Shown here: in pieces, positions 46,970-55,393 of the stretch | Layout of the letters: every line of letters starts with the position of its first letter | How positions within the stretch are numbered: the stretch's first letter is position 1 | Source: Streptomyces showdoensis | GTDB taxonomy: Bacteria; Actinomycetota; Actinomycetes; Streptomycetales; Streptomycetaceae | NCBI RefSeq assembly: GCF_039535475.1 | Contig: NZ_BAAAXG010000026.1 | Location: 1,240,001-1,304,000, forward strand | Direction: 5' to 3' | DNA length: 64,000 bases | Made by a program: the position numbers and the translations under genes | Notes under the pieces: model-generated | Seen by the model: the letters and a program-made list of their open reading frames with translations, nothing else | Told to the model about the DNA's origin: nothing | Databases searched by the model: none

Positions 46970-47603
46970 GTGACAGGTACCCCTTCCGTGGCTATCCAGG
47001 GTAACACGGATACGGCTTCTTCTGAATGGCGTTTTCGCAGGTCAGGGCATATCTCGGGGCTTGACAACAGCGCGGCGAACGTGCTGCGACGGGCTTCCGG
47101 AGGGCGGTATTCGCAGGTCGGAGCGGCTGCGCGGACGGAGAGAAACGCGCACGTTACACCCGTCCGGGGCGCCCCGACAGAGGGTCGATGCCCCGGTTTG
47201 CCCGGTTCGGTGTGGCGCTCTTCACGTACTCCGTTCGAGGATCGTCCACCCGTACGGATGCATCCAGCGTACTCAACCGACCGAATCCCGAATTGATCAC
47301 CGGGAGGCCGGCCCGGGATTTTCCGAGAGCCGGTTTCGGAGTGCGGGCGGGCGGAATGCGGGCGCCGGTCGAATTGATCACCGCGGTTATGTGAACGGCA
47401 GGCCAATGGGACGTGATCCGGCCATGTCGGCGTGTTCATGACGCTACGGAGAGGGGCTGACGCGCCCGGCTCGGCGACCCGGACGGCGCGTAGGGGGCGG
47501 GTCGGGTGCGGGACGGAGAGTGCGGCTCGGTAACCTAAGGCCCGCTGACACACCCTTAGCTCGTCCTTAGCCTTGTCCGTTCGTCCTAGGAGATGCCGCC
47601 GCC
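46970..47603. other. Intergenic region with two 14-bp direct repeats
   Basis: A 634-bp gap between the divergent carD and lipoprotein genes. No gene is supported. Two identical copies of CGAATTGATCACCG lie at 47289-47302 and 47370-47383. The promoters of both flanking genes should lie here; a TAACCT hexamer near 47531 may be the -10 of the lipoprotein gene. Confidence 0.6.
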
Positions 47604-48218
47604 GTGAGCCGCAGCCTTCGACGCGGCGCCCTCGCCGCCACCGCCATCGTGATCTCGATCGCCTCGCTGTCCGCCTGTGGCGCGGGCAACGACGCCCAGA
47701 CGCTCGGCATCCGGCCGGACAACGCCGCCGTCACGGTCGAGGACGTCCAGATCCAGAACGCACTGGTGATCACCCAGCCCGACCCCGGCGCCGTGGGCCC
47801 CGCCGTCGTCTCCGCGACGGTCTTCAACAACGGCCTCACCCGCCAGACCCTCGACTCGATCACCCTGCCGGGCGCTGCCGGCCCGGTGAAGCTCAAGGCG
47901 GCCGAGGGCGACGGCCCGGTCGTCGTCCCCGCCGGCGGCTCCGTCGTCATCGGCGGCAAGGGCAACGCGTCCGCCACCATCGAGGGCGGCCTGCGCGAGG
48001 CGAAGAACGGCGACTCCCAGAAGCTCGTCTTCAAGCTGAGCAAGACCGGCGACGTCGGCATCGCCGCCTTCGTCGTCCCGGCCCACAGCTACTTCAAGGA
48101 CTTCGGCCCCTCCGAGGTCCCGGCCCCGCCGGCCACCGCGCCGACGGCCACCGCCACGACGACCCCGTCGGGCACCGCCACCCCGTCGGGCGAGGCGACC
48201 CACGCGGCCGGTCACTGA
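47604..48218 (+). CDS. Lipoprotein with a DUF461/PCu(A)C-like domain
   Basis: 204 residues. Signal peptide and lipobox LSAC (C25). The mature part is a beta-sandwich (DVQIQNALVITQPD, VSATVFNNGLTRQTLDSITLP, VVVPAGGSVVIGG) like the copper-chaperone-related PCu(A)C/DUF461 group, but the Met/His copper motif is not evident. The tail is Thr/Pro/Ala-rich and ends HAAGH. It is next to phoP across a strong terminator, as in other Streptomyces. Confidence 0.82.
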   Translation: MSRSLRRGALAATAIVISIASLSACGAGNDAQTLGIRPDNAAVTVEDVQIQNALVITQPDPGAVGPAVVSATVFNNGLTRQTLDSITLPGAAGPVKLKAAEGDGPVVVPAGGSVVIGGKGNASATIEGGLREAKNGDSQKLVFKLSKTGDVGIAAFVVPAHSYFKDFGPSEVPAPPATAPTATATTTPSGTATPSGEATHAAGH

Positions 48219-48230
48219 CCGTCCAGGAGT

Positions 48231-48276
48231 ACGAAAAGGGGCGCCCCCTCCCTGTGGAGGGGGCGCCCCTTTTCGT
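48231..48276. terminator. Bidirectional terminator, 21-bp perfect stem
   Basis: ACGAAAAGGGGCGCCCCC... (48231-48251) pairs without a mismatch to 48256-48276 around CTGT. A-rich and T-rich ends on both sides make it work in both directions, for the lipoprotein and for phoP. Confidence 0.95.
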
Positions 48277-48318
48277 ATGCCCTCAGAGGCTCGCCGAGGA
48301 GTCGTACGGGCCCGCGGC

Positions 48319-48999
48319 CTACGGCTCGAACTTGTAGCCCAGGCCGCGCACCGTCACCAGGTAGCGCGGCGCGCCCGGGTCCGGCTCGATCTTGGCGCGG
48401 AGGCGCTTCACGTGGACGTCGAGGGTCTTGGTGTCGCCCACGTAGTCCGCGCCCCAGACGCGGTCGATGAGCTGCATGCGGGTGAGGACGCGGCCCGCGT
48501 TGCGGAGCAGCATCTCCAGGAGGTCGAACTCCTTCAGCGGCAGGTCGACCTTGCCGCCCGCGACGGTGACCACGTGGCGGTCGACGTCCATGCGGACCGG
48601 GCCGGCCTCCAGGGCCGCGGGGGTGACCTCCTCCGGCTCTCCGCGGCGGCGCAGGACCGCGCGGATGCGGGCGACCAGCTCCCGCGAGGAGAAGGGCTTC
48701 GTCACGTAGTCGTCGGCTCCTATTTCCAGGCCGACGACCTTGTCGATCTCGCTGTCCTTCGCGGTCACCATGATGACCGGGACGTTCGAGCGGCCGCGCA
48801 GCTGGCGGCAGACCTCGGTACCGGGCAGACCCGGCAGCATCAGGTCGAGGAGGACGAGGTCCGCCCCGTTGCGCTCGAACTCGTCGAGGCCGTCGGGCCC
48901 GGTCGCCGCGACGGCGACCTCGAAGCCCTCCTTGCGGAGCATGTAGGACAGGGCGTCGCTGAAGGATTCCTCATCCTCGACGACAAGCACTCGGGTCAC
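48319..48999 (-). CDS. phoP: Response regulator PhoP (OmpR family)
   Basis: Master regulator of phosphate starvation in Streptomyces, 226 residues. The receiver domain has D52 in VLLDLMLPG, with the acidic pair E8-D9, and K101-type TKPFSSREL. The winged-helix output domain ends YLVTVRGLGYKFEP. It lies downstream of phoR with a 31-bp gap and is convergent with the lipoprotein gene. Confidence 0.97.
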   Translation of the reverse strand: MTRVLVVEDEESFSDALSYMLRKEGFEVAVAATGPDGLDEFERNGADLVLLDLMLPGLPGTEVCRQLRGRSNVPVIMVTAKDSEIDKVVGLEIGADDYVTKPFSSRELVARIRAVLRRRGEPEEVTPAALEAGPVRMDVDRHVVTVAGGKVDLPLKEFDLLEMLLRNAGRVLTRMQLIDRVWGADYVGDTKTLDVHVKRLRAKIEPDPGAPRYLVTVRGLGYKFEP

Positions 49000-49030
49000 G
49001 GAAGGACCTCCGGGGCGGGGAGCGGTTCGG

Positions 49031-50332
49031 TCATGAGATCGGGGGTGTGGGAGAGGCGGAGGCGGCGGTGCCGGGCGCGGCGCCGAACTCGGCGCCGAAC
49101 TCCGTGTCGAAGTCCGGGTCGAAGTCGGGGTCGAGGTCCGGGTCCGGTCCGGCCTCGGCGCCCGACCCGCGGTTCCGCCGCGCGGCGCCCGCCTCGGGCA
49201 GCCGCAGGGTGAAGGTGGAGCCCTGGCCTTCGGTGCTCCAGACCGTGACCTCCCCGCCGTGCGAGGCGGCCACGTGCTTGACGATGGCCAGGCCGAGCCC
49301 GGTGCCTCCCGTGGCGCGGGAGCGGGCCGGGTCGACGCGGTAGAAGCGCTCGAAGATCCGCTCGCGGTCCTTCTCCGAGATGCCGATGCCCTGGTCGGTC
49401 ACGGCTATCTCGATCAGGTCGCCGCCGGGTGCCGCGACGCGGCGGGCGGCGATGCCCACCCGGGTACGGGCCGGCGAGTAGTTGACGGCGTTCTCGACGA
49501 GGTTGCCGAGGGCGGCGGCGAGCTGCCCCCGGCTGCCCCAGACGTGCAGGTCGGCGGTGCCGCCGGAGGCCATGGTGATCTGCTTGGTGGACGCGGTGTG
49601 GCGGGAGCGGTCGATCGCCTCCGCGACCAGCTCGTCCACCCGCACCGGCTCCGAGTCCTCCAGCGGGTCGTCGTTCTGCACCCGGGAGAGGTCGATGAGC
49701 TCCTGTACGAGGTTGGTGAGGCGGGTGGCCTCGATCTGCATCCGGCCGGCGAAGCGGGTGACCGCCTCGGGGTCGTCCGAGGCGTCCATGACGGCCTCGG
49801 AGAGCAGGGAGAGCGCACCCACGGGAGTCTTGAGCTCATGGCTCACGTTGGCGACGAAGTCGCGCCGCACCGCTTCGATCCGGCGCGCCTCGGTCAGGTC
49901 CTCGACGAGCAGCAGCACCAGGCGCGAACCCAGCGGGGCGACCCGGGCGGAGACGGCGAGGGCCTCGCCGCGTCCCGTGCCGCGCCGCGGCAGGTCGAGC
50001 TCGACCTGCCGTATCTCCCCGTCCCGGCGGGTGTCGCGGGCCATGTTGAGCATCGGCTCCACGGCCAGCTTCCCGCCCCGGACCAGACCGAGGGCGTACG
50101 CCGCCGAGCTGGCCTTGACCACCGAGTCGCTCTCGTCGAGGACGACCGCGGAGGAGCGCAGCACGGACAGCACGGTGTCGACGCCGGGCGGGAGCACGGC
50201 GTCGGTGTGCAGGGAGGTACGGGTGGGTCTCGCCTGGTCGCGCTCGCTCCAGCGGAACGCCAGCATGGCGATCACGCCGGTGCACACTCCGGCGATAGCG
50301 GCCAATGCGGCGACCGCCGCGTTCACGTCCAT
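49031..50332 (-). CDS. phoR: Sensor kinase PhoR
   Basis: 433 residues. It has one N-terminal membrane helix (1-27), a PAS-like region, HisKA with H165 in FVANVSHELKTPVGALSL, and a HATPase domain (NAVNYSP, DQGIGI, GGTGLGLAIVKHV). The tail is a short acidic D/F/P repeat (DPDFDPDFDTEFGAEFG). The ATG at 50332 lies 7 nt after a TAACCT -10, so it is probably leaderless. An upstream extension to 50476 would run through the PHO boxes and is rejected. It is divergent from phoU. Confidence 0.95.
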   Translation of the reverse strand: MDVNAAVAALAAIAGVCTGVIAMLAFRWSERDQARPTRTSLHTDAVLPPGVDTVLSVLRSSAVVLDESDSVVKASSAAYALGLVRGGKLAVEPMLNMARDTRRDGEIRQVELDLPRRGTGRGEALAVSARVAPLGSRLVLLLVEDLTEARRIEAVRRDFVANVSHELKTPVGALSLLSEAVMDASDDPEAVTRFAGRMQIEATRLTNLVQELIDLSRVQNDDPLEDSEPVRVDELVAEAIDRSRHTASTKQITMASGGTADLHVWGSRGQLAAALGNLVENAVNYSPARTRVGIAARRVAAPGGDLIEIAVTDQGIGISEKDRERIFERFYRVDPARSRATGGTGLGLAIVKHVAASHGGEVTVWSTEGQGSTFTLRLPEAGAARRNRGSGAEAGPDPDLDPDFDPDFDTEFGAEFGAAPGTAASASPTPPIS

Positions 50333-50395
50333 GGCATCAAGGTTATGCGGGTCCGCCGACACTCTCCCAGCCGTCCGAGTGGCTGCTCGAACAGT

Positions 50396-50523
50396 CGTCG
50401 CCCAGAGTTCACCATGGGGACGGTGCTGGTTCATTTGCCCTGGTGGAGACTGCGCCCCGCGTCGCCCAGAGTTCACCTGGGGGAAAGTGCCGGTTCATGT
50501 GAGGGGGTGGATCCGGACGCGTA
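50396..50523. promoter_or_regulatory. Duplicated PHO-box block between phoR and phoU
   Basis: Four GTTCA-type PHO boxes begin at 50407, 50429, 50471 and 50493. Within each pair they are 22 bp (2 x 11) apart. The whole 64-bp block is present twice in tandem (50396-50459 and 50460-50523), both starting CGTCGCCCAGAGTTCACC. It should bind PhoP and control phoU and phoRP together. Confidence 0.85.
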
Positions 50524-50632
50524 GGGGGCCGAACGTGGGAGCGTGGGAGTCCGAGCCCACCCGGAACCCCGGAACCGGACCACCGGAACCGGTGCCTCGC
50601 ACCGAGGCAGGCAGAGCCAGAGAGGGACATCC

Positions 50633-51313
50633 ATGCGTGACGCGTACCACGAGGAACTTGACTCGATCGGCGAGGGCCTGGTCGAGATGGCCCGCCTGGT
50701 CGGGTCGGCGATCGGGCGCGCCACGACGGCGATGCTGGACGCGGACCTGAAGCTGGCGGAGAGCGTGATCGCCGCGGACCAGAGGGTCGACGACCTCCAG
50801 CACGACCTGGAGGCCCGCGCGATAGCCCTGCTCGCCCGGCAGCAGCCGGTGGCGACGGACCTGCGGATCGTGGTCACCTCGCTGCGCATGAGCGCCGACC
50901 TGGAGCGCTCGGGCGACCTGGCCCAGCACGTGGCCAAGCTGGCCCGGCTGCGCTTCCCGGACCGCGCGGTGCCGAACGACCTGCACGCCACGATCCTGCA
51001 GATGGGGCAGCTGGCGCAGCGCCTGATGGCGAAGGCGGCGGAGGTCATCATCACCAAGGACGTCGACCTCGCGCTCCAGCTGGAGCAGGACGACGACGAG
51101 ATGGACCTGCTGCACCGCACGCTCTTCCAGCACCTGATGGACGACCGCTGGAGCCACGGCATCGAGACCGCCGTCGACGTGACGCTGCTGGGCCGCTACT
51201 ACGAGCGGTTCGCGGACCACGCGGTGTCGGTGGCGAAGCGCGTGGTCTACCTGGTGACGGGTGAGCACGCGGACGAGCTCCAGCCGGCGGAGTCGCCGGT
51301 CGAGGGCGCGTAA
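50633..51313 (+). CDS. phoU: Phosphate transport/signalling regulator PhoU
   Basis: 226 residues, two three-helix PhoU bundles. Metal-cluster motifs such as EARAIALL, DLRIVVTSLRMSADLERSGDLAQHV and GRYYERFADHAVSVAKRVVYLVTG are clear. It restrains PhoR signalling when phosphate is plentiful. The ATG at 50633 has AGAGGGA upstream. It is divergent from phoRP and shares the PHO-box region. Confidence 0.97.
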   Translation: MRDAYHEELDSIGEGLVEMARLVGSAIGRATTAMLDADLKLAESVIAADQRVDDLQHDLEARAIALLARQQPVATDLRIVVTSLRMSADLERSGDLAQHVAKLARLRFPDRAVPNDLHATILQMGQLAQRLMAKAAEVIITKDVDLALQLEQDDDEMDLLHRTLFQHLMDDRWSHGIETAVDVTLLGRYYERFADHAVSVAKRVVYLVTGEHADELQPAESPVEGA

Positions 51314-51416
51314 GCCGCGCGGAGGCGGAGCTCGCACAACAGTGCGCCGTTGATGCGCCCTGGTGGCTGGGCATCCAATGGGAGGAGGCGAGGTACGCCT
51401 TCCAGGGAGGGACCCC

Positions 51417-51569
51417 ATGGCCGAATCCGCTCCGACCACCGACCCCCAGCAGGAGACCCCGCGCGACGCGGAGTTCCTGCCCGTCCTCGGCGCCTGCGGC
51501 TGCGGCTCGGGCTGCGGCTGCGGCTGCCAGTCCGGCGGACCGTGCCAGTGCGGGGGCTGCTCCGGCTGA
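51417..51569 (+). CDS. Small cysteine-rich protein (metallothionein-like)
   Basis: 50 residues: a polar start MAESAPTTDPQQETPRD, then ACGCGSGCGCGC and CQCGGC. Eight cysteines in a 24-residue stretch, spaced as CxC, CxxxC and CxxC, suggest metal binding. The ATG at 51417 has a strong AGGGAGGG upstream. It follows phoU by 103 bp. It is too short and repetitive to place in a known family, but the codon use and ribosome-binding site support a real gene. Confidence 0.8.
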   Translation: MAESAPTTDPQQETPRDAEFLPVLGACGCGSGCGCGCQSGGPCQCGGCSG

Positions 51570-51615
51570 TCGTGTGAGGCGGGACCCGCGAGGGCGGGCC
51601 CCGCCTCCGCGCTCC

Positions 51616-52098
51616 TCAGCCCTGCTCGGGGCCGATCTCCAGCACGCCGACGAGCTGCTCCCCGGCCCGCTCCCCGGTCTCCCGGAACCCGAGCCGCCGG
51701 TAGAACTCCCCGGGCCCGTGCTCCCCCGGTTCCCAGCAGACGTACATCTCGCGCGCCCCGCGCCGCACGAGCTCCTCCCGCACGGCGTCGACGGCGAACC
51801 GCCCGTACCCCTTGCCCTGGCGCTCGGCCCCGATGTTCAGCCGCCACAGCCCGCTGCGCCGGTCGGCCGGGTCCTTCTCGGCGTTCCACTGGATGTCGAC
51901 GAAGGCCATGAGGAAGCCGACGAGCTCGTCCCCGTCGAACACCAGCCGCGGCCAGGCCGTCTCCCCGTACGCGTACGCCTCGGCGAGCGAGCGCACGACG
52001 GGGGCGACGTTCTTCTCCTGGTGCGGGTGGACGCGCAGCTCAAGGGCGGCGTCGATGGTGGCGGGGGTGACCTGTTCGAGGCGCAGTGACGTGCTCAT
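51616..52098 (-). CDS. GNAT acetyltransferase
   Basis: 160 residues. The GNAT acetyl-CoA motif is LNIGAERQGKGYGRFAVDAVREEL, and the C-terminal FYRRLGFRETGERAGEQLVGVLEI is typical. The N-terminus starts MSTSLRLEQVTPATIDAALEL. It resembles spermidine/diamine-type enzymes of this size. The substrate is unknown. It is convergent with the Cys-rich gene. Confidence 0.87.
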   Translation of the reverse strand: MSTSLRLEQVTPATIDAALELRVHPHQEKNVAPVVRSLAEAYAYGETAWPRLVFDGDELVGFLMAFVDIQWNAEKDPADRRSGLWRLNIGAERQGKGYGRFAVDAVREELVRRGAREMYVCWEPGEHGPGEFYRRLGFRETGERAGEQLVGVLEIGPEQG

Positions 52099-52140
52099 GG
52101 CCTGGACGGTAACCAATCGCGGGCGCGCGCTGCGCGTGAA

Positions 52141-52165
52141 TAGGGCCCCCTGGAAGGGGGCCCTA
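52141..52165 (-). terminator. Hairpin terminator
   Basis: TAGGGCCCCC pairs with GGGGGCCCTA around a 5-nt loop, directly downstream of the leftward secreted-protein gene. Confidence 0.7.
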
Positions 52166-52169
52166 CCGT

Positions 52170-52526
52170 TCACTGGCCCGGCAGGAACACGACCGAGCGC
52201 AGCTTCAGCCGGTCCGAGGCGGGCCGGCCGTGCGGGCGGAGGCGCCACTCGGCGCCGGTGCACTCGGGGCCGGTGAAGACGAGCGCGTACTCGTCGGTGT
52301 CGTTGTGCGGGGCGAAGGCCGGCTCGGAGGCGTCCGGGTCCGCGACCTCGGGGAGGGTGAGGCACGTCCCGCTCTCCGGGTCGTGCAGCGTGACGAGGAT
52401 CGGCGAGCCGTTCTGGCCGACGGCCTTGTAGTGGAAGTCGCCGGTGGCGGCGTGGGCGGGCGTGGCGAGGGTGGCCGTCAGGGCGAGGGCACCGCAAGCG
52501 GCGGCGAGGGAGTGCCGGAGACGCAC
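52170..52526 (-). CDS. Small secreted protein of unknown function
   Basis: 118 residues with a signal peptide (MRLRHSLAAACGALALTATL, cleavage near AHA-A). The mature part is beta-rich with two cysteines (GTCLTLPE, PECTGAEW) likely joined by a disulfide, and ends RSVVFLPGQ. The GTG at 52526 is the likely start. It may be a small inhibitor-like or binding protein. Not recognised. Confidence 0.8.
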   Translation of the reverse strand: MRLRHSLAAACGALALTATLATPAHAATGDFHYKAVGQNGSPILVTLHDPESGTCLTLPEVADPDASEPAFAPHNDTDEYALVFTGPECTGAEWRLRPHGRPASDRLKLRSVVFLPGQ

Positions 52527-52667
52527 GGGGGGTTACTCGTTTCGTGAGGTGGCTGGGTCGACTGGAGCGACCTGGGTCGTCTGCACCTCTGCTCCCCCGC
52601 GGCGCCCGCCATGCGGAGCCCCCGGGCCGGAAGGTTTCGCCCTCACCCGTCCGGCCGCGGCCCGGCG

Positions 52668-53093
52668 TCAGGTCCCGAGGGAGAACCAGCCGGGCGTGGC
52701 CGAGTACACCTGCGGCGCGTAGTCGCAGGACTTCTCGTCGAAGGGCCCGGCGGCCAGCTCCGCCGCCCGCCGCTCGCCGCCGTCGTCCACCCGGTCGGCG
52801 GCCACCACGAAGGCGAGGGCGGCCACCATGCAGAGGACGAGGAGCCCGGGCCGGACCGGCCGGCCCCGCAGGGCCGCGGCGGCCGCGCCGACGACACCGG
52901 CGAGGAAGGCCGCCGCCACCAGGGCGAGGGCGAGCAGCGTGCGGTGGTCCAGCACCGGCGCCGCGTGACACAGCACGTACTGACGCCCCGACCGGAACCC
53001 CTGCACCCGCTCGAGGAGCGCGAGCAGCACCAGCCCCGCCGCGCAGACGAACACGTGCCACGGCCGCACCCCGACAGCCCGCCCGACTCCCAT
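52668..53093 (-). CDS. Small membrane protein of unknown function
   Basis: 141 residues with three predicted transmembrane helices (HVFVCAAGLVLLALLE, TLLALALVAAAFLAGVVGAAAAAL, LLVLCMVAALAFVVAADRV) and a C-terminal extracellular stretch ending PGWFSLGT with one cysteine. No family recognised. The neighbouring genes are unrelated. Confidence 0.75.
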   Translation of the reverse strand: MGVGRAVGVRPWHVFVCAAGLVLLALLERVQGFRSGRQYVLCHAAPVLDHRTLLALALVAAAFLAGVVGAAAAALRGRPVRPGLLVLCMVAALAFVVAADRVDDGGERRAAELAAGPFDEKSCDYAPQVYSATPGWFSLGT

Positions 53094-53165
53094 GCGCCAC
53101 CCCCGTGTTCGTACCGCCCGTGTCCGCGCGGCACTCTACCGAGCAGCACGCGAGGGCCTCGCGGA

Positions 53166-53594
53166 TCAGTGATCGGCAGCCGGCGCCTGGAGCTGGGCGG
53201 CGATTCCCTGCCGGTCGATCTGGATCCAGTACTCGACGATGAGTCCGTCCTCGACGCGATAGACCGCGCTGGTCATCGCCGTGACGGGCGCGCCGGTCGG
53301 CGGATGGCCGGCGACCGGTCCGACGTGCCGACCGGTCTGGGTCCAGCGGGCGTAGACCCGATCTCCTTCGGCGATGAGCTCGTCCACCGTCAGCGTGAAG
53401 GCGCCGTACGCGTCCAGCATCTCCCGAACGTGCTCCGCGTACTGCTGCGGCGTCCGCTCCACGATCGCCGGCGCCTCCGATTCGACCTGGTGGGCCCGGA
53501 CCCGGTCGGCCATGAATCGACCGGCTCGCTCCGGGTGCAGCCCCGAGCGCACCTGCAGCAGGAACTGGTGGACGGTCTCCTTGGCATCGATCAT
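53166..53594 (-). CDS. SnoaL-like/NTF2-fold protein
   Basis: 142 residues of the NTF2-like fold: an N-terminal helix VHQFLLQVRSGLHPERAG, then RVRAHQVESEAPAIVERTPQQYAEHVREMLDAYGAF, and C-terminal strands AVYRVEDGLIVEYWIQIDRQGI. The pattern matches ester-cyclase-type SnoaL proteins, which can act in polyketide ring closure or other roles. The start is at 53594. It is the last clear core gene before the integrated element. Confidence 0.85.
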   Translation of the reverse strand: MIDAKETVHQFLLQVRSGLHPERAGRFMADRVRAHQVESEAPAIVERTPQQYAEHVREMLDAYGAFTLTVDELIAEGDRVYARWTQTGRHVGPVAGHPPTGAPVTAMTSAVYRVEDGLIVEYWIQIDRQGIAAQLQAPAADH

Positions 53595-53653
53595 GGTCGC
53601 AGTCTGGCATTCCGTCCCCGCGGCGGGCGGCCCGGACCGACGGCCCCAGCGCA

Positions 53654-53702
53654 CGAAGAAGCCCCCTCCCGGCGGAGAAACCGCGGGCAGGGGGCTCTTT
53701 CG
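53654..53702. terminator. Hairpin terminator near the left edge of the integrated element
   Basis: AGCCCCCT and AGGGGGCT form the stem around a GC-rich loop, with an A-rich left flank and T-rich right flank (CTCTTTCGT). It may mark the end of a gene formerly located to the right. A short minus-strand frame ending RQTQGKK-stop (stop at 53713) next to it looks like a real C-terminus but is too short to call. Confidence 0.55.
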
Positions 53703-53891
53703 TGGGTCAGGACTACTTCTTGCCCTGGGTCTGGCGGGCCCGTCTTCCGCCCCTGGTCAGAGGGCCGTGCACCCCGAGTGACCTGCGGTCGAGCGGTCAT
53801 TATTGGTCGTCGTTGGCCGTCACCGGTCGCCGTCGGAGGGCCCCGAGAGGGCCCAGCGCGGGGCCCACCGCACCGGCATTGATGGCCCTGA

Positions 53892-53931
53892 AGTCCTAGC
53901 CGGGACACCGAAGAACAAGTGACCCACCAGG
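53892..53931 (+). repeat. Left inverted repeat of the HEPN-gene cassette
   Basis: 40-bp repeat starting AGTCCTAGCC. It matches the reverse complement of 55394-55433 at 33 of 40 positions. It ends 59 bp upstream of the gene. Confidence 0.85.
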
Positions 53932-53990
53932 AAGGATTCAGAGGTCACTTCTCTGCTGTTTTCCGGTGCCATGTGCTCGCCGGAGACAAG

Positions 53991-55376
53991 ATGGTGCGCG
54001 TGACGGATATGGAGACCTTGATCAGGCAGGTGTGGAGCCCGGACGTCCGGCCGCTAGCCGCGGAGGCCTGGCGTTGCTACAACGCCGGCGCCACCCGTGC
54101 ATGTATCGCCGCGACCTGGACGGCGATCACCGCCGACATCATCACCAAGCTCGTATGGATGGCCGACGACGGCGACACCCAAGCGGTGCCGTTCCGTACC
54201 ACCCTGAGGAGTGCCCAAGGCAAGGGGCTGAACAAAGACGGCGTACGCGCCATGCAGGCAATTGAGGCGACGCTGCTAGACAAGGCCGCCGACTTCGAAC
54301 TGATCGACTCGATCGGCGTGCGCGAACTGGAGCGCATCCGCGAGGACCGCAACCTGTGCGTTCACCCGTCACTGCGCGCCCTTGGCGACGTCTACGAGCC
54401 TCGCCCGGAAGTAGCCCGCGGTCACCTGGCCATCGCATTGAACACGCTGCTCACCAACCCGCCCACGCAGGGGGGCAAGGTACTCGACGAGTTCTCCGCC
54501 TACATCTGCGACCCATTGTTCGTGCCGACGCTTCCCCATATCCAAGCCACCTTCTTCGATCGAGTTCGCACCGCGGCCCGGTCGACGATCACCAAGTTCG
54601 CCGCCAAGCACGCGCTGCTTGAACTCGATCCCGCAGGCCGGATGCCCGCCGTCGAGCACGCCGACCGGATGGCCACGGCGTTGCTCGCCTTCGCGCAACG
54701 CGACCGGGAACTGGTCCGCGCGGCGGTGGCGGCGCAGAGTGAGCGGTTCCAGGTGCTCGACGGTGCCACGCAGTTGCGAGCGCTCGCGCGGCTCGGAGAC
54801 CAGGACTTCTTCTGGAACAGCGTGGACGAGGCCTTGGGCACCCGTCTGCAGGGCATGGTGGACACGCCTGTCACCGTCTCGGAATGGGATCCGCTCCCGG
54901 CTGAGCACTCCGCCGTCATGGCCCTGATCCTCAGCCCTTTCGCGCGCGAACGGCTGCCGGTGCTGGAACCTCGGTTCACGAGCCTCTCGTGGACGCAACG
55001 CCTCTTCGTGGCCGCAGAGCGACCCGATCCATACTTCGTGCCCGCCGTGATCCAACTCATCCAGGAGGCGCCGAGCTGGCGCTCCGGCAATCAGGCTGGT
55101 TTGCTTCTTCTCCACCACGCCCCGTTCCTGACCATCGAGAGGCTGCGCACCGTGTTGGGGGCCTGGTGCGCGAACGGAGAATGCCGCCGGGCCTCCGACA
55201 TGCCCGCCTTCGCGGTGCAGTTGTTCCAGGGAACCGCGCACCTTGGCCCGGAGCGGGCCCCGGTGTTTGGCGAGTTCCTGACCAAGGTCCGAGCGATCGA
55301 AGGGACTGGCGACTACTACAGCTACCCCGCGCTGGGGCAAGCCCTGAGCGCCGCTGGGTACAACCCGTCCCTGTAG
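53991..55376 (+). CDS. Candidate HEPN-domain RNase, large helical protein
   Basis: 461 residues, almost entirely helical, with no signal peptide or membrane segment. The N-terminal third contains a HEPN-like core: helix AWRCYNAGATRACIAATWTA, then the RN-x3-H motif REDRNLCVH (R120, N121, H125), the usual catalytic signature of HEPN ribonucleases. The remainder is a set of helices with HEAT-like spacing. The ATG at 53991 has GGAG 5 nt upstream. It is flanked closely by 40-bp inverted repeats (59 bp before, 17 bp after). HEPN nucleases are common in abortive-infection and toxin systems. Function here is inference from the motif; no antitoxin partner is adjacent. Confidence 0.72.
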   Translation: MVRVTDMETLIRQVWSPDVRPLAAEAWRCYNAGATRACIAATWTAITADIITKLVWMADDGDTQAVPFRTTLRSAQGKGLNKDGVRAMQAIEATLLDKAADFELIDSIGVRELERIREDRNLCVHPSLRALGDVYEPRPEVARGHLAIALNTLLTNPPTQGGKVLDEFSAYICDPLFVPTLPHIQATFFDRVRTAARSTITKFAAKHALLELDPAGRMPAVEHADRMATALLAFAQRDRELVRAAVAAQSERFQVLDGATQLRALARLGDQDFFWNSVDEALGTRLQGMVDTPVTVSEWDPLPAEHSAVMALILSPFARERLPVLEPRFTSLSWTQRLFVAAERPDPYFVPAVIQLIQEAPSWRSGNQAGLLLLHHAPFLTIERLRTVLGAWCANGECRRASDMPAFAVQLFQGTAHLGPERAPVFGEFLTKVRAIEGTGDYYSYPALGQALSAAGYNPSL

Positions 55377-55393
55377 GTCCCACCCTCAGTGGA

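Noticed and set aside
46966..47553. Minus-strand frame of 195 residues upstream of carD
   Set aside because: No coding pattern, no ribosome-binding site and no domain; it covers a regulatory gap with direct repeats.
50333..50476. N-terminal extension of phoR
   Set aside because: It runs through the PHO boxes, and the -10 hexamer directly before 50332 supports the shorter, leaderless form.
53591..53908. Minus-strand frame at the left edge of the element
   Set aside because: The frame has no domain; only the short separate frame ending RQTQGKK-stop at 53713 looks gene-like, and it is too short to name.
53600..53990. tRNA as integration site at the left edge of the element
   Set aside because: I could not fold any cloverleaf here; if the target is a tRNA it must lie on the unseen right side.
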